This document shows positions 36,050-44,434 of a stretch of DNA of 64,000 nt, piece by piece (within the stretch, counting starts at the first letter, position 1; each line of letters begins with the position of its first letter). The notes beneath the pieces are model-generated. The model saw only the letters and a list, made by a program, of their open reading frames with translations, made no database searches and was not told the DNA's origin. The DNA is taken from the NCBI GenBank assembly GCA_013213785.1, contig JABSPZ010000006.1, positions 124,001 to 188,000 on the forward strand, in the 5' to 3' direction. Both the position numbers and the translations under genes were made by a program. This DNA comes from Henriciella sp. GTDB taxonomy: Bacteria; Pseudomonadota; Alphaproteobacteria; Caulobacterales; Hyphomonadaceae.

Positions 36050-36084
36050 AAGCCGGCGGCCGTTCCCGTAGGTCGCCGGCTTTT
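36050..36084 (+). terminator. Rho-independent terminator after the export operon
   Basis: AAGCCGGCG (36050-36058) pairs with CGCCGGCTT (36074-36082) around a 15-nt loop. A T-run closes the hairpin. It ends the phosphatase-export lipoprotein-barrel transcript. Confidence 0.87.
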
Positions 36085-36159
36085 ATTCCAAGATCTGTTC
36101 AAACTCTATAGGCAGCGGGCGCGGGAGCAATACGAAACGGTCCCCGCCCCCAATCGGCG

Positions 36160-37011
36160 TTACTGAGCCTTGATCATCTTACGCCAAACTTCAGGGGCCG
36201 CTCGCAAGGCGCAAAAGGTGATGATGAGCCACGTTTGCCACGCCGTCCAAATGCCACTTTCCGGAGTCGCTAGGCTCACGAATCCGACGATCATCGCAAA
36301 GAAAACCAACCGGATCAGTTGGCTCGACAAAAAGTCTATGTCTCCGCCAGAACGCCGAACAGCGTATGCCGCCCAAGTCCTGACGATGTGAGCAGCCAAA
36401 AGCACAGCGCCCACCAATCCGATCTCGAAAAACACGATGGGTGCCAGATATTTAGAGATATGGAGCGGGACGTATGTATAGACCCGCCAGATCAAGGTCG
36501 CATGATTGAAGATCGCAAAAATGGCCTGACACAACGCAACCATTCCAAGCCAGATCGCAACCATTGCCCCCATGCCAGTCGGGCCTGCACCAAGGTCTTC
36601 CAGTCCTATTCGCGATAAGGCCTCTGCGCGATTTCCGTCGCCCAGCAAAAGCACTCCCAAAATGGTAAAAATGACCGCCCATCCCCAGGAATAAGGAGCA
36701 ATTACAAACTGGTCTAGGTCCTGAAAACTTTTTGAGAGTTTTGGGTCGGCTTCTTTGCTCTGTCCGATCCGGTCGTTCTCAGCATATCCGATCTCGTAAA
36801 CACTGATCATCGCCGCGAACAAAGAGATTAGGCAAACGATCACGCTCAAATCGAATGATGCCCGAAAAAGACTGAAGGCTAGGAGGACAATGACAAACTC
36901 TTCCAAGAAAACTTGTTTAATCAAAAAGCTCGGGGTGCGTTTGATTTTCGCTGTATAATAGAAGGGCCACTTAAGATGTGTCATCGCGGTCTTGTCGGTC
37001 CTCATAGCCAT
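36160..37011 (-). CDS. Polytopic membrane protein, possibly UbiA-like
   Basis: A 283-aa inner-membrane protein with about seven hydrophobic helices. I do not recognise the family with certainty. SVYEIGYAENDRIGQSKEADP at about residues 70-90 falls after a membrane segment and has an N-D pair, which recalls the first Asp-rich loop of UbiA prenyltransferases. No second Asp motif is clear. It overlaps the HAD hydrolase gene by 10 nt. HAD-UbiA fusion proteins exist elsewhere, so the two genes may be a split version acting on a polyprenyl phosphate; this is inference. Confidence 0.65.
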   Translation of the reverse strand: MAMRTDKTAMTHLKWPFYYTAKIKRTPSFLIKQVFLEEFVIVLLAFSLFRASFDLSVIVCLISLFAAMISVYEIGYAENDRIGQSKEADPKLSKSFQDLDQFVIAPYSWGWAVIFTILGVLLLGDGNRAEALSRIGLEDLGAGPTGMGAMVAIWLGMVALCQAIFAIFNHATLIWRVYTYVPLHISKYLAPIVFFEIGLVGAVLLAAHIVRTWAAYAVRRSGGDIDFLSSQLIRLVFFAMIVGFVSLATPESGIWTAWQTWLIITFCALRAAPEVWRKMIKAQ

Positions 37012-37628
37012 TCAATATGAAATCCATGCTCAACATATTCGAGCAAGTCTCGGTCATCATGATCAGAGTCTGTGATAATCACATCGCCGGTGCGATCAGG
37101 CAGACATTGAGCCGCCTCTAACATTTGAATCTTTCCATTTCGTCGATCCGTCACCAAATCTTTTTGGCTTGAGGCGACAATGTCACAAGATTCCAATTGG
37201 CTGCCTTTTAACATCGCCCTTATTGCGTCTTTTAGGCCAAAGGAGACAATCGTAATTTTGCTGGGGTCGACCGCTTCTAGCATTTGAAGGAGCTTGTCAT
37301 TTTTCTTCAGAGCGAACCGCTCGCGCGCGATGCCTTCAAAATCAGAAGAAAGCGCCGGTCTTAGCTTTTGCATCACATTCAAGCGTGTTGCGTCTCTGTA
37401 CAAAAAGACCCCATTCCGACCTCGAAAAACCCAAGGGCGAACAAGCCCGAGCAGTTTTAGGAACGGCCTGAACAAGAAGCTCGGTCTGGCAGACTGCAAA
37501 TACTCATCCGTCGAGCTGGCGAGCAAAAGCGTAAAGTCAAAATCGATAAAGTATCGGCGGTTCGGATCACTTTCCTTGATACATTTTTCCAATGCATCGA
37601 TTGCTCTGTCGCCTGTCAGATATTGCAT
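37002..37628 (-). CDS. HAD-superfamily hydrolase
   Basis: A 208-aa soluble phosphatase-like protein. Motif I is DFDFT at residues 29-33 (nucleophile D29, acid D31). Motif II is probably the Ser of IVSFG near 128, followed by a Lys in the VTDRRNGKI region. Motif IV is ITDSDHDD near 185-192. The cap lies between about 40 and 100. The substrate is unknown. It overlaps the downstream membrane protein gene and lies 48 nt below the Wzy-like gene, so it is probably co-transcribed with the EPS genes. Confidence 0.8.
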   Translation of the reverse strand: MQYLTGDRAIDALEKCIKESDPNRRYFIDFDFTLLLASSTDEYLQSARPSFLFRPFLKLLGLVRPWVFRGRNGVFLYRDATRLNVMQKLRPALSSDFEGIARERFALKKNDKLLQMLEAVDPSKITIVSFGLKDAIRAMLKGSQLESCDIVASSQKDLVTDRRNGKIQMLEAAQCLPDRTGDVIITDSDHDDRDLLEYVEHGFHIEWL

Positions 37629-37676
37629 TTTGTGTCCGCGCGCTCGGCAAGAAGAATGAGAGATCGACTGAAGAAC

Positions 37677-38951
37677 TTATTGCGCTTGAAAAGCCTGTTT
37701 ATTGCGATTGTCGATGATGAGATGGCCGATCAATTTACGGCTTGGACGCTGGGCATACGCCGCGCCTCCAACGAAGAATAAGAAAGCCTGAATGTTGAAC
37801 GGTCCCCATAATGACGATTCAACAAAAGATGAAATCAAGCCAATCACAATCACGGTGCAGAAACCGATCACCTGCATGTCAGGTTGGCTGAATAGGCGCT
37901 TTAAGTTTAAGATTATGACGGCTAGGATGGATAAGAAGAAGAGGCTATATCCGACATAGCCGGTATGTACCATTACCTCTAAATGAACGTTGTGGAACGT
38001 CAAATTCGTCCCGAAGGGTTTGTGATCGTTCTCATTCAGAGTCTGAGCTGCTCCAATGTCATACTGCCAAAAACCTTCAAGGCCGACGCCGAGCAACGGC
38101 CGCATACTAATCTGGTGCTCGGCCTCGTCCCACAAACTGGTACGCCCCGTGAAACTTGAGTCTTTGCCGAACGCACCGAGAAACGAGTCAATGACCTGCT
38201 GATCAACGAAAATCAGCATCGCATACATTATCGCCAGTCCGAGCCCGAACGCGAAGACGAGCAAAAATCCAAATAAGTTTCGTACACCGCGCGCATCCAG
38301 GAAGAAGACCCGCAATCCGGCAATCATCACAAAGCTCACAAACAGCATGAATAGCGCGGTGGTTGATTGAGCGCTGATGACCAGAAAAGCAAAGAATGGC
38401 GTGAACAGAACCCCAAGCATTCTAAGTTGTTTTGTCTCGCCTCGATCCAAGATGGTAACGAAACTCACGATAAAAGCTGTCAGCATATGCAAGGCCGCGA
38501 AGTTCTTACTTCCCCAAGGCCCACCTTCCGTAATCGGCACTGGGTAAGCGACGATATACAATCCCAAAAAGATACTCGAAATAAACACGCACCTAATGAT
38601 CTGGCGCGGTGTAAATCTCGCTGCTGAAATGATAATAATCAGCGTGGAGATGCACATCAGAGCCGCTAATCGCAATGCCGCAGAGGCGTATGGTGACCAG
38701 TAAAAAGATAGCAGTGCGATCATCGCGAAGGGTAAGAGCCACCAGGATCGGGCCAAGCTCGAAAACACGTTTCTCGAATCCAATAAGAAAAACGAGAAAA
38801 AGTATAATATGAACAGATATCTGAGCGGCGTGATCGCATCAATTGGCAGACCGATCACCAAGAACCAGATCACAAACAGTGACTGCTCGAAGAGAGTCCC
38901 GCCTGCGCGGCTCGAATAGACGCGCGCAATAGTGCCATCGTTCTGCATCAT
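37677..38951 (-). CDS. O-antigen ligase/Wzy-type EPS polymerase (ExoQ-like)
   Basis: Polytopic protein of 424 aa with about 11-12 membrane helices. The large periplasmic loop has GRTSLWDEA and GVGLEGFW, then FHNVHLEVMVHTGYVG near residues 320-335, the pattern of the Wzy_C/O-antigen ligase family. It should polymerise lipid-linked repeat units in the periplasm. ATG 38951 or the next codon (38948) can start it; the second overlaps the TGA of the upstream acyltransferase remnant as ATGA, a sign of former translational coupling. Confidence 0.9.
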   Translation of the reverse strand: MMQNDGTIARVYSSRAGGTLFEQSLFVIWFLVIGLPIDAITPLRYLFILYFFSFFLLDSRNVFSSLARSWWLLPFAMIALLSFYWSPYASAALRLAALMCISTLIIIISAARFTPRQIIRCVFISSIFLGLYIVAYPVPITEGGPWGSKNFAALHMLTAFIVSFVTILDRGETKQLRMLGVLFTPFFAFLVISAQSTTALFMLFVSFVMIAGLRVFFLDARGVRNLFGFLLVFAFGLGLAIMYAMLIFVDQQVIDSFLGAFGKDSSFTGRTSLWDEAEHQISMRPLLGVGLEGFWQYDIGAAQTLNENDHKPFGTNLTFHNVHLEVMVHTGYVGYSLFFLSILAVIILNLKRLFSQPDMQVIGFCTVIVIGLISSFVESSLWGPFNIQAFLFFVGGAAYAQRPSRKLIGHLIIDNRNKQAFQAQ

Positions 38952-38969
38952 TTACCAACCAAACTCGGT

Positions 38970-39151
38970 TTATCGATAGGACTGAAGTATACGAAAATCG
39001 TTTTCCAACCTAAACCGAGTATACAATTTTTTAAATAGCCGCGTCGTCGGCTGTTCAAAGAACTTGTAGCAATTCGCCGAAACGATAATGCAAACTGCAA
39101 ACAAAGGAGCGCTACAATCGCTCGAAGGGCTTGCAGGTTGTAGAATTTCAT
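38970..39151 (-). pseudogene. Acyltransferase-3 (ExoZ-like) remnant with the middle deleted
   Basis: The frame from 39151 begins MKFYNLQALRAIVALL, the characteristic start of acyltransferase family 3 membrane proteins of EPS clusters. At about 39107 the reading moves to another frame. That frame gives PLFAVCIIVSANCYKFFEQP and then RLFKKLYTRF, the typical C-terminal helix and tail of the same family (xFFExP). It stops at 38970. About 300 or more residues between them are missing, so a large internal deletion, ending out of frame, has joined the two ends. The 67-aa frame to 38948 is the out-of-frame product. Loss would remove an acetyl or other acyl decoration from the EPS. Confidence 0.75.
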
Positions 39152-39254
39152 AGCGCAGTAATTCCCTGGTGCTGACGCACGACCAGGGCGAAGCGCCTAG
39201 CTCGTACGTCAGTCTCGTCAGGAATTTATGCAGTCTTCATGCCATGAAGGCGCT

Positions 39255-39446
39255 TTAGAGAAACAAGAATTGAATGATTGCGCCCCAAACCATCGCGCAG
39301 AAAATCGTCACCCCAAGAACCGTCCACCAAAGCGGCCATTTCTCACGTTTAGAGGAATGAACAACGTCTTTTTGCTGTGAGCTTTTGGTAGATCGAAAGT
39401 CGATCGAACCCGCTCGGGCTTCGTTTTCGCCCGCAATATAGTTCAT
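39255..39446 (-). CDS. Small single-TM hypothetical protein (63 aa)
   Basis: A short charged N-terminal part (about 38 residues) precedes one C-terminal membrane helix (WWTVLGVTIFCAMVW, then residues to the end). The topology is N-in, tail-anchored. I recognise no family. It lies between the ExoY gene and the acyltransferase remnant on the same strand and could be a small accessory of the EPS complex. Coding status is moderately supported by its clean hydrophobic pattern. Confidence 0.5.
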   Translation of the reverse strand: MNYIAGENEARAGSIDFRSTKSSQQKDVVHSSKREKWPLWWTVLGVTIFCAMVWGAIIQFLFL

Positions 39447-39528
39447 GCAACCCTCTCGATATCCCGCTTTAGATATAGCAGCGTTCGAGAAAGAACATAA
39501 TTAAGCTTTGTTGATCAGATCTTAAGCT

Positions 39529-39559
39529 GCGAAGTAGAGCAAGTCTGTATCTACTTCGC
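39529..39559 (-). terminator. Perfect 10-bp hairpin at the exoY stop codon
   Basis: GCGAAGTAGA (39529-39538) and TCTACTTCGC (39550-39559) are perfect 10-bp arms with an 11-nt loop; one arm contains the exoY stop. No T-run follows on the minus strand, so it may act as an attenuator or RNA-end stabiliser between exoY and the following EPS genes. Confidence 0.5.
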
Positions 39560-40240
39560 GCCGTCTGACATTAAGACTGCAGGGACTGTCTGGAACATGA
39601 TCTTGATATCACCAGAGTAGGATCCATTGCGAACATATTCCACGTCGAGTGCCACGCGCCGCGCGTAAGTCGTACCGCTTCGGCCGCTTACTTGCCAAAG
39701 TCCCGTCAAGCCAGGGCGAACGCTGACATACTTATCGAAATCGTCGCCATATCTTTCGATTTCGCTCTCTGTAATCGGGCGTGGTCCAACGATGGACATC
39801 TCACCCTTCAAGACATTGATAAGTTGCGGCAATTCATCGAGCGAGGACTTCCGCAGGAATGCCCCCAAAGCTGTAATGCGTGGGTCATTGGTCAGCTTTT
39901 GGGTCGCTTTCCACTCTGCTCGAGCAGCTTCATCGCTTTCCAGCAGGCGCTCTAGTCGAGCTTGAGAATCGGTCACCATGGAGCGAAATTTGAAGCATTC
40001 AAACGCCTCACCATTTCGACCGATACGTTTGTGTTTGAACAGAGCCGGTCCGCCATCAGTTAATCTGATCAGAATGGCGATTGGCAATAGTACGGGTAAA
40101 AGGAAAGTGATCGCGGCTGTCGCAATTACAATATCCGTTGCACGCTTCAGCCGGAAATAACGCCTGCGATCGGCTTCTTTTTGCTGCGCCGCAACATATT
40201 CTATGTCGCGCAAATCTCTAGTATAAGGTTGATAACCCAT
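39551..40240 (-). CDS. exoY: EPS priming sugar transferase (ExoY/WcaJ type)
   Basis: Polyprenyl-phosphate hexose-1-phosphate transferase that starts each repeat unit on undecaprenyl phosphate. I choose ATG 40240 (229 aa, close to ExoY's length), with GGGA 6 nt upstream; the frame open to 40318 lacks such a site. Features are a single membrane helix after KRATDIV (about residues 28-50), GPALFKHKRIGR and FKFRSM in the catalytic start, SLDELPQLINVLKGEMSIVGPRP near 140-162, and RPGLTGLWQVSGRS near 177-190. It leads the minus-strand group running to 36160. Confidence 0.95.
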   Translation of the reverse strand: MGYQPYTRDLRDIEYVAAQQKEADRRRYFRLKRATDIVIATAAITFLLPVLLPIAILIRLTDGGPALFKHKRIGRNGEAFECFKFRSMVTDSQARLERLLESDEAARAEWKATQKLTNDPRITALGAFLRKSSLDELPQLINVLKGEMSIVGPRPITESEIERYGDDFDKYVSVRPGLTGLWQVSGRSGTTYARRVALDVEYVRNGSYSGDIKIMFQTVPAVLMSDGAK

Positions 40241-40612
40241 TTTTCGTCCCACACTCACCCACACCAAAGGGGTTTGTTCATAGCTCAGTAACCATTGAGC
40301 AAGAACCTTGCCAAACACATCGCAGAATGTGTTTGGGCGCGTCCCCTTGTGATCTTTCCCGGAAAGGATACTTCACTGATTGTTAAGAATGATACCGATT
40401 TTGCTGCGTTTGCAAACAGGTTCGCCTGTAAGGGGAATTTTAACGCAGCAACCCATGGGTTGCGAGAAGATCGTGCAAGAGCGACCGACTTGTTAGCACG
40501 CAAATCTTTTCTTCATTCCCAATATCGATCAACTGTTTCGACTGCGACTCACTAACAACCCTTCCGGGCGCGCGGCTTCTATGCCAAAACAGTCGCGACG
40601 GAGAGGGACAAT
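40241..40612. other. Divergent regulatory spacer exoY/parA
   Basis: A 372-nt stretch with no convincing gene between the divergent exoY and ParA-like genes. It holds an imperfect dyad CTTTCC-C-GGAAAG at 40354-40366 and AT-rich DNA around 40380-40440. Promoters for both genes should lie here, but I cannot fix their boxes. Confidence 0.5.
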
Positions 40613-41536
40613 ATGTCTGCAACAATTGCGGCGATCGCCAATCTTAAAGGCGGCGTAGGAAAATCAACGACGACGCTCATGCTCGCGGACGGGCTGGCTT
40701 ATTATTATGGCGCGGACGTGCTCGTAGTGGATCTCGATCCACAGGCCAATTCGAGCCAAATGCTGCTGACCGATCGCGGTCTTCAGATGGCTTTTGAGCA
40801 AGGCAAAGGCGTCCACCATCTGATAAAGCAGTTCGCCGAGAATGAACCGCCAAACATCGCCAATCTCATCTTACCGAATGCCGTAACTCTTGAAGAGCTG
40901 CGCCGGGCCGAAGAACGCGACGAGCGTATGGGATGGGTGTCGATCCTTCCCGCTCACACGCAACTCCGCCTGACTGAGATGGAGCTGGAAGAAAAGCTCT
41001 ACACAAAAGGCATGGCGCCTAGCCGGCTTGCTAGCTATCTCGCTGGACATATGGAAAAGGCACTCGAGCCTCTGGCGAATCTGTACGACGTGATTTTGAT
41101 CGACACGCCGCCTTACCTCTCGCCTTTGGCGCGTGCAGGCCTCTCGATTGCCAACCAGTATGTGACGCCTACACTCGCCGACTCTGTTTCGATCTGGGGC
41201 ACCAAGCAATTCTCCGATTGGATTATCGGCAATGTGACACCGCACTTGGCCTCCAACAATTTTGTTGTGATCACCCGCTTCCGCAACACAAAGTATGCGC
41301 GGACGGCTGAGACGGAATTGAAAGAGATTTACCTCAAAGACCGAACCTTTGGCCCGACCATTCCCGAATCCGTACAGGCATTAAACGCGATGGATCGCGC
41401 GGATCTCGACAGCTATGATACGCTTCGCGGCAAGTATGGCCGCCTACGCGGGGACGTGAAACGCTTGTCAGAGAGCTTCGTCAAATTCTTGTCCAGCAAA
41501 TCGAACGGAACGCCGCCGAAAATGGTACGCGACTAG
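40613..41536 (+). CDS. ParA/MinD-type ATPase
   Basis: A 307-aa deviant Walker ATPase: KGGVGKSTT at residues 12-20 with the signature lysine, VVDLDPQANSS (A') near 37-47, and VILIDTPP (B) near 158-165. No N-terminal helix-turn-helix is present, so it is a short ParA/Soj-like form. No parB or centromere-like repeats are adjacent, which argues against a classical partition pair. Orphan ParAs often position surface or regulatory complexes. Its stop interlocks with that of the convergent rluD (CTAG shared). Confidence 0.9.
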   Translation: MSATIAAIANLKGGVGKSTTTLMLADGLAYYYGADVLVVDLDPQANSSQMLLTDRGLQMAFEQGKGVHHLIKQFAENEPPNIANLILPNAVTLEELRRAEERDERMGWVSILPAHTQLRLTEMELEEKLYTKGMAPSRLASYLAGHMEKALEPLANLYDVILIDTPPYLSPLARAGLSIANQYVTPTLADSVSIWGTKQFSDWIIGNVTPHLASNNFVVITRFRNTKYARTAETELKEIYLKDRTFGPTIPESVQALNAMDRADLDSYDTLRGKYGRLRGDVKRLSESFVKFLSSKSNGTPPKMVRD

Positions 41537-42579
41537 AGACGCTTGAGGGCTCTGTGCAGAGCAGCCAAATCATCTGGCAGCGGCGTTTCAACGAAGACAT
41601 GCTCTCCTGTCACCGGATGCTTAAACCCAAGACTTGCCGCATGCAGCGCCTGACGGGTTAGCTTTCGCGCGAGACTGGTGGCTGCATCAAAGTCGGGCCC
41701 GCTCCCAAAAGCTTTGATCCCGCGATGACGGCCGTAAACAGGATCGCCGATCAGAGAATAGCCAAGGTGCGCCATATGCACCCGAATTTGATGGGTTCGT
41801 CCTGTTTCCAGTTTGCATTCGATCAATGCTGCTGCGGGCAGCGCTTCGCTTTTGCTGATCTCACCAAAAGACTCGAGTGTCTTGTAATGGGTCACGGCGT
41901 GTCGGCCTTCGCCATCTGGGACCACTGCCATCTTCTTTCGATCGCGCGGACTTCTTGCGATGTCTCCGGTAACCGTACCCGCGGACGGGCGGGGTCGACC
42001 TCGGGTCAGCGCAAGATACGTCCGGTCGATATCGTGCGTAGCGAAAAGGTCTGACAAGCCTTTGTGCGCCGCTTCAGTCTTCGCGACGACCAAGACACCC
42101 GTAGTCTCTTTATCGATCCGATGTACGATGCCGGGGCGCTCAACCCCGCCAATTCCCGGCAGCTGTCCTTTGCAATGGTGGAGCAGCGCGTTGACCAGAG
42201 TCCCCTGCCAGGTTCCTGGTGCAGGATGCACGGCCATTCCAGAGGCTTTATTGATGAGGATCAGGTGCTCATCCTCAAACAGAATATCGAGTGGAATATT
42301 CTCGGGCGCCGGGACGGCCGGGACGGGATCAGGCATAATGACCGTGTACTCGACGCCAGGAATCGCCGGTGTTTTTGGATCATTTTGAACGATTTCATCA
42401 TCGCCGCGACGCTGTCGAACATGACCCTCTTTGATCAGCGTTTTGGCGCGTGATCGTGAAAGCGACTCAATCTGCTCGCTTAGGAAACGGTCCAGCCGGG
42501 TTCCCTTATCGTTTTCGCCTGCTAAAGCTGATAATTCTGTCATAAGAGCGGTATAAACCGACGATAAGGCAAAGGTCAT
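41533..42579 (-). CDS. rluD: RluD-family 23S rRNA pseudouridine synthase
   Basis: Pseudouridine synthase of the RluA/RluD family; RluD itself modifies 23S rRNA helix 69. An S4 domain (LDRFLSEQIESLSRSRAKTLIKEG) is followed by the catalytic domain, with IVHRIDKETTGVLVVAKT containing the catalytic Asp. RTHQIRVHMAHLGYSLIGDPVYG lies further on. The 348-aa length includes a 12-residue extension before MTELSALAG (42543); neither start has a clear ribosome site. S4 plus length favour RluD over RluC, but the exact target is not certain. Confidence 0.88.
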   Translation of the reverse strand: MTFALSSVYTALMTELSALAGENDKGTRLDRFLSEQIESLSRSRAKTLIKEGHVRQRRGDDEIVQNDPKTPAIPGVEYTVIMPDPVPAVPAPENIPLDILFEDEHLILINKASGMAVHPAPGTWQGTLVNALLHHCKGQLPGIGGVERPGIVHRIDKETTGVLVVAKTEAAHKGLSDLFATHDIDRTYLALTRGRPRPSAGTVTGDIARSPRDRKKMAVVPDGEGRHAVTHYKTLESFGEISKSEALPAAALIECKLETGRTHQIRVHMAHLGYSLIGDPVYGRHRGIKAFGSGPDFDAATSLARKLTRQALHAASLGFKHPVTGEHVFVETPLPDDLAALHRALKRL

Positions 42580-42620
42580 GCTGCAATCGCAACTGCAGCC
42601 GCAAGAAGAGAGACGGAACT

Positions 42621-44351
42621 ATGGGAAAACTGACCCGGCGCGGGCTTTTAGGGGCAAGCGGTAGTGTTTTAGGCTTGGTGGCGTGCAGCCAAGAGCCGAT
42701 CATTGATTCAGAAGCACGTATTACGGTCAGCCCGGATGATCGTCCCGCCTATCCCGGTAACGTCAACTTCATTCATGGCGTCGCCTCCGGGGATCCGCTG
42801 CCCGATAGCGTCATCATCTGGACGCGAGTGACCCCAGATGCCGCTTATCCAGATGTGGCCGTTCCGGTTAGTTTCGGTGTTTTCGAAGATGCCGAGATGC
42901 AGCGCCCTGTTAAGTATGGCCAAGGCTATGCGGTGCCAGAACGCGACTATACCGTGAAGGTCAATCTGACCGGTCTTGAGGCCGACAAAGAATACTATTT
43001 CCGCTTCAATGCGAAAGTCACCTCCGGCGATGTTGGCTCTCCGATTGGACGGACGCGAACGACGGCCGCGAGCGGCGGTGCGCCGGTTAAGTTTGCCGTC
43101 ATATCTTGCTCAAACTATCCGTTCGGCCGATTCCACGTGTATCGCGAGATCGCCAATACCGCAGATTTGGACGCCGTGATCCATCTCGGCGACTATCTTT
43201 ATGAGTATGGCATTGACGGCTATGGCGGCACAGTCGGCCAAGAGATTGATCGCAATCATGAGCCACCGCTCGAGATCGTCTCGTTGGATGATTACCGCAC
43301 ACGCCACGCGCAATATAAGACGGACGCAGACCTTCAGGCCGCGCATGCCGCTGCGCCTTGGATCTGCACCTGGGACGATCATGAGAGCACCAACAACTCC
43401 TATCGCTCTGGGGCTGAGAACCACAATCCGGAACAGAATGAAGGCAATTGGACAGATCGCAAACAAGCTGCAGTTCAAGCCTACCTAGAATGGATGCCGG
43501 TGCGCGATCCAGCCGTCGGAAAGGCCCGAGAAGCTTTGTATCGGCGCTTTGACTTTGGCGACGTCGCCTCTGTGATGTGCCTGGAGACCCGGCTCACCGG
43601 ACGGTCAGACGAGATTAGCTGGTTTGCTGAGCTTGGGGGGCTGGAATCGAGCGCAATCCCCCTCGCTGCAACCAACACAATGATCCGCGTTCAAGATCCG
43701 GAACGGACGATGCTCGGCGCTGCTCAAGAATCCTGGCTGGATCAAGAACTCAAAACCTCCGCTGAATCTGGCAAGAGCTGGCAGGTGCTCGCCAACCAAA
43801 TCGTCATGGCAAGAGTTCGACCGCCAAACTTCATGCAGACCATGACAGACGAGCAGAAAGCCGCTCAGGATGTTGGCTATATTCAGCAACTGATCCCGTT
43901 CAGCCAGCTCGGCCTTCCATTCAACCTCGACGCTTGGGATGGATTTCCAGCCGCCCGCGACCGCCTCTATGCGAGCGCGAAAGAGGCCGGTGCACGTTTG
44001 GTGACCCTCACCGGGGATACTCACACCGCTTGGGCGAACACCCTGGTGGATGCCGAGAATGAACAGCGCGGCGTCGAGTTCGGGTGCACCTCAGTAACCT
44101 CTCCAGGGCTGGGCACGTACATTAAAGAAGTGCCAGACCTTGGGGCCCAGTTTGAAGAGGCCAATGCTGAAGTCGATTTCCATGACCCATTCGATAATGG
44201 CTGGATCCTGGTCACACTGACCCAAGACGAAGCGCGCGCGGATTATAAGAAAGTCACAGATGTGACGCAGGAAACCTACACGTCCAACGAGGTCGCGACT
44301 TATGTGACCACACGAGACGGCGATGGAATGACACCGCTGCAGTCTAGCTAG
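42621..44351 (+). CDS. phoD: PhoD-type alkaline phosphatase/phosphodiesterase
   Basis: Exported metallophosphoesterase of 576 aa in the PhoD family. It opens with a twin-arginine signal (LTRRGLLGASG) followed by a lipobox-like VACS, so Tat export with lipid anchoring is possible. The N-terminal PhoD domain has FIHGVASGDPLPDSVIIWTRV near residues 50-70. The metal site region includes HLGDYLYEYG near 193-202, WDDHES near 250-255 and LTGDTHTAWA near 460-469. It releases phosphate from phosphodiesters or monoesters in the periplasm. No Pho box is evident in the 40-nt upstream spacer. Confidence 0.93.
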   Translation: MGKLTRRGLLGASGSVLGLVACSQEPIIDSEARITVSPDDRPAYPGNVNFIHGVASGDPLPDSVIIWTRVTPDAAYPDVAVPVSFGVFEDAEMQRPVKYGQGYAVPERDYTVKVNLTGLEADKEYYFRFNAKVTSGDVGSPIGRTRTTAASGGAPVKFAVISCSNYPFGRFHVYREIANTADLDAVIHLGDYLYEYGIDGYGGTVGQEIDRNHEPPLEIVSLDDYRTRHAQYKTDADLQAAHAAAPWICTWDDHESTNNSYRSGAENHNPEQNEGNWTDRKQAAVQAYLEWMPVRDPAVGKAREALYRRFDFGDVASVMCLETRLTGRSDEISWFAELGGLESSAIPLAATNTMIRVQDPERTMLGAAQESWLDQELKTSAESGKSWQVLANQIVMARVRPPNFMQTMTDEQKAAQDVGYIQQLIPFSQLGLPFNLDAWDGFPAARDRLYASAKEAGARLVTLTGDTHTAWANTLVDAENEQRGVEFGCTSVTSPGLGTYIKEVPDLGAQFEEANAEVDFHDPFDNGWILVTLTQDEARADYKKVTDVTQETYTSNEVATYVTTRDGDGMTPLQSS

Positions 44352-44434
44352 ACCGAGACGTCGCGGCGGCACCCTTGCCGCACTCGAAAATCCATGCTGT
44401 CTCGCCACTCATCAAGACAGTTATGGAGGGCGCT

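Noticed and set aside
40340-40435. CCCCTT/AAGGGG distant inverted repeat in the exoY/parA spacer
   Set aside because: Six-base arms about 80 nt apart are expected by chance; no further pairing supports a structure.
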